Below, in pieces: positions 12,802 through 15,155 of a stretch of DNA of 15,155 nt (within the stretch, counting starts at the first letter, position 1; each line of letters opens with the position of its first letter). The notes beneath the pieces were generated by a model that saw only the letters and a list, made by a program, of their open reading frames with translations, had not been told where the DNA came from and ran no database searches. The position numbers and the translations under genes are program-made. Origin of the DNA: Bacteroidales bacterium UBA4073 (GTDB taxonomy: Bacteria; Bacteroidota; Bacteroidia; Bacteroidales; Tenuifilaceae); assembly GCA_002383425.1 (NCBI GenBank), contig DFYV01000154.1, positions 1 through 15,155 on the forward strand, read 5' to 3'.

Positions 12802-15102
12802 CTATTTTACAAATAGAAGTTTTGTAACCGCAGCCTGTTCACCTTTTGAATCGGTACAAAAAATAAGGTAAACACCCGTGGCAACCCTCGTTCCATTACG
12901 ATTTTTCCCATCCCACGTGGCTAAGCCTCCATTGGAACGTGTCTCATAAACAATACTGCCCGTAAGGTCGGTAATTTTAACTATGCTATTCTCCATTAAA
13001 CCGGCAATGGTAATCATACCAGTAAAATTAGGGCGAACAGGATTGGGAAAAGCATAAACCTTACCAAACCGATCAGCTGGCTGGCTGGCATCACTACGGA
13101 ACGAAACTAACCCCTTATCGGTGGCAATAAATACCTCGCCAGTGGTTGGATGGGATTTGATGCTTAAAACGGAATTCGAAGGCAATGGACTGTTTGATGT
13201 GTTAAAGTGATGAATCTGTTTTGTGCCGTCGGGCGAAAAAAGGTATAGTCCCGATTTCCCCGTTCCAAACCATTTCCGGTTGCCACCGTCAACCTCAATA
13301 CAGGTTACCTCCTCGGTTTCCAAAAGATACACAGCCAAACCCTCCACCACGTCGGGTATTTTAATCTTTTGGAAATACGTATCGCCTTGAAATACACTTT
13401 GCGGGTTATAGTTCACCAAAACACCCTGGTTGGTTCCCAACCAAAGGTAACCATCGCGATCGAATGCAAGTGCTGTTACCTCGTTTGGTAGCGTATTACC
13501 ATTGGCATCGCGCGGACGAAATTTTAGGTAGATATCGTCGTTTGCGCTTTCCACATCACTGCCAGGATCAAGCGCAAAAAGTCCATGATCGCGTGCAAGC
13601 GCTAACCAAATAATGCCCGTAGGTGATACGGTAAGCGATATTATTCTCGATGTGCCAATTGCCGTGTAGTAAGGAAAAGCTTTCCATACTCCATTAGTAG
13701 TTCGAACTGAAATGGGATTGGGAACTTCAGAGTTAACCACCCAAAGGTTTCCTTTACTGTCGATGTCCATGCCTGCTATTCGACAGTAAGGCTGACCGGG
13801 GAAGACGCTCTGCAAGGTGCTGTTTTCAGGGGTGTAATGCTCTGAAAGGCTCTCCCCATTAAGCTTGTATAACCCTCCTCCCCAACTTGCAACGTAAAAA
13901 ACATTGGGGTTTCGGGGATCTGATTTCACTCTTACCGCATCGTGATTAAACCAATCGGCATAGTACGACCAACTTCCATCGGAAAAGACATGGGCCATAA
14001 AGGGATTCCATAGATTTCCAAATGCCCCATCGTATGCCCCCGAGGCAGCAACAACTAAGTTAGCACTCGCATCAATATGAAAAAACTTGTTGTTAAATGG
14101 CCCTACCGGTGTATGCACGCCATGATTTGCTGGCGCAATTATCACCAGTCCATAGGATTCGTCGGCAATGGCTAAGGTGCCATTTTCGACAGGGAGGCAA
14201 TCGGTTACTTTGGGTGTATCACCAAACAGGTAACTACTGATTAAATCATCCTTTTCTCCCAGCAAGGAATAACCTTGAATGGCATTTTTGCTATAAGCAA
14301 AAAAATTTTCATATCCTGCTGTCACTCCTACTGCATCGTCAAAAGGGCGATCAACCTCTGCCCAACCTGAACCAGAGTTTAACCAAACAACATCATTCCC
14401 AACTACCTTTTCCAAGGCTAATAAGTAATTACTGTACGCCGCTACCGAAAGGCATTCGTTGTTAACATCAGTAAAGAATTGTTCCCTGTTCCAATGCTCG
14501 TAGCTGATGAGCAGTGGGTCGTTTATGTCAGCGCTAAAAACACCCTGGTTTGTGGCTGCCCAAAACCTGTTGTTCCATACAACCAGCCTGTTAACCCTCA
14601 GCGTTCCGGAATTTTCTACAACATAGTAGGTATCACTAACCTCAAGTTTTACCGGGTCAATAACCACAATGCCAAAATCGGTTGAAGCATAAACTAATGA
14701 ATTAAAGTAGTAAAAATGATTTATGCGTTTACTGCCCGTCATGGGCTTATCTTTTATATACGGCAAATTTACTACCTGATTGGTGTTTTCAAACATCAAA
14801 TCGATATTTCCCGACCTATAGCCTATAAGCACTATGCCCCTGTCGGACAATACGTTAAGAGCAGTAATATCAACTTCATGTAAACCGTTAACCGTTGAAA
14901 ATTTGGCCAGTTCACCACTCTCCGTATTGTAGGTAAAAAATCCATTTGCAGCGGCACAGTATATTTTAGAACCGTTAACTCCCACTACCCTTGCATCATT
15001 AAAAGCAAAGTAATCGCGCCACTTTCCCATGGCTGGTTGTGCCTGACTGCTATTAAACCCAACAAGTAACGAAACGAACAGGATATGTATTCTTTTGACC
15101 AT
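12802..15102 (-). CDS. porZ: PorZ-like beta-propeller protein of the type IX secretion system
   Basis: The protein has 766 aa with a signal peptide (~1-21, ending SSQAQ). The mature N-terminus MGKWRDYFAFNDARVVGV is the typical start of PorZ-like proteins. The body carries repeated beta-propeller blades resembling two-component-regulator propeller repeats (IYCAAANGFFTYN, FYVASWGGGLYKL, YLWLGTNQGVLVNY, VFIATDKGLVSF). Residues ~681-766 are a T9SS-type C-terminal domain, beginning VYAFPNPVRP with the FlgD-like pattern KITDLTGSIVYE, TWDGKNRNG and ATGVYLIF. PorZ is part of the surface complex that attaches A-LPS to T9SS cargo in Porphyromonas gingivalis; a similar role here is inferred. It heads the leftward porZ-recO pair. 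The last 53 nt of the window before its start hold no recognisable promoter. Confidence 0.85.
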   Translation of the reverse strand: MVKRIHILFVSLLVGFNSSQAQPAMGKWRDYFAFNDARVVGVNGSKIYCAAANGFFTYNTESGELAKFSTVNGLHEVDITALNVLSDRGIVLIGYRSGNIDLMFENTNQVVNLPYIKDKPMTGSKRINHFYYFNSLVYASTDFGIVVIDPVKLEVSDTYYVVENSGTLRVNRLVVWNNRFWAATNQGVFSADINDPLLISYEHWNREQFFTDVNNECLSVAAYSNYLLALEKVVGNDVVWLNSGSGWAEVDRPFDDAVGVTAGYENFFAYSKNAIQGYSLLGEKDDLISSYLFGDTPKVTDCLPVENGTLAIADESYGLVIIAPANHGVHTPVGPFNNKFFHIDASANLVVAASGAYDGAFGNLWNPFMAHVFSDGSWSYYADWFNHDAVRVKSDPRNPNVFYVASWGGGLYKLNGESLSEHYTPENSTLQSVFPGQPYCRIAGMDIDSKGNLWVVNSEVPNPISVRTTNGVWKAFPYYTAIGTSRIISLTVSPTGIIWLALARDHGLFALDPGSDVESANDDIYLKFRPRDANGNTLPNEVTALAFDRDGYLWLGTNQGVLVNYNPQSVFQGDTYFQKIKIPDVVEGLAVYLLETEEVTCIEVDGGNRKWFGTGKSGLYLFSPDGTKQIHHFNTSNSPLPSNSVLSIKSHPTTGEVFIATDKGLVSFRSDASQPADRFGKVYAFPNPVRPNFTGMITIAGLMENSIVKITDLTGSIVYETRSNGGLATWDGKNRNGTRVATGVYLIFCTDSKGEQAAVTKLLFVK

Positions 15103-15155
15103 GCCAGCTAAAAAAATTTCAGACCTCCTTACCCATGGCTGAAAATCAATAATTT

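Noticed and set aside
14479..14685. 68-aa + strand frame inside porZ
   Set aside because: It is antisense to a well-supported propeller domain and shows no features of its own.
15121..15133. Strong Shine-Dalgarno-like AAGGAGGT on the - strand upstream of porZ
   Set aside because: It lies about 20 nt from the porZ ATG, too far for normal initiation, and the short frame next to it ends at once.

Overview
The window looks like chromosomal DNA of a Bacteroidota bacterium. The main evidence is a PorZ-type protein of the type IX secretion system with a C-terminal T9SS sorting domain, next to recO. Supporting signs are Bacteroidota-style promoters (TTTG, about 20 nt, TAnnTTTG), weak or absent Shine-Dalgarno sequences, and gene families typical of the phylum (DUF3347, a mini-AraC copper regulator). 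By eye the window is a mosaic: AT-rich at 1-1600 and 7700-10800, intermediate in the copper cluster, and more GC-rich from about 10850 to the end. No rRNA, tRNA, CRISPR array, transposase or integrase was seen.

Region 1 (1-1575) is cassette-like. The 3' end of an unknown gene is followed by a ~138-nt imperfect palindrome (element A), then two unknown small genes in tandem, then a second copy of the same element (element B). A and B line up in a fixed register over their whole length, so the two-gene unit lies between directly repeated attC-like elements.

Region 2 (1620-7635) is a copper-resistance cluster on the + strand: a mini-AraC regulator with an HMA-like CxxC N-terminus, a P1B-type Cu(+)-exporting ATPase, a small CopZ-like HMA protein, a secreted DUF3347 protein, and a multicopper oxidase whose C-terminus looks like the outer-membrane barrel PcoB/CopB. 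The ATPase gene and the chaperone-DUF3347-oxidase operon have matching promoters: TGTAACAA, exactly 22 nt, then CTTTG. This suggests joint activation by the AraC protein. The cluster would move Cu(I) out of the cytoplasm and bind and oxidise it in the periplasm.

Region 3 (7735-10780) is a type II restriction-modification system. A gamma-class N6-adenine methyltransferase on the + strand converges on, and overlaps by 67 bp, a putative restriction endonuclease of unassigned family on the - strand. The endonuclease is preceded by an overlapping controller (C) protein gene with C-box-like sites just upstream.

Region 4 (10846-15102, - strand) is core-like: porZ, then recO 4 nt later, then an aminotransferase-fold protein in which the PLP-binding lysine and two other cofactor residues are replaced. 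That protein is probably a non-catalytic relative.
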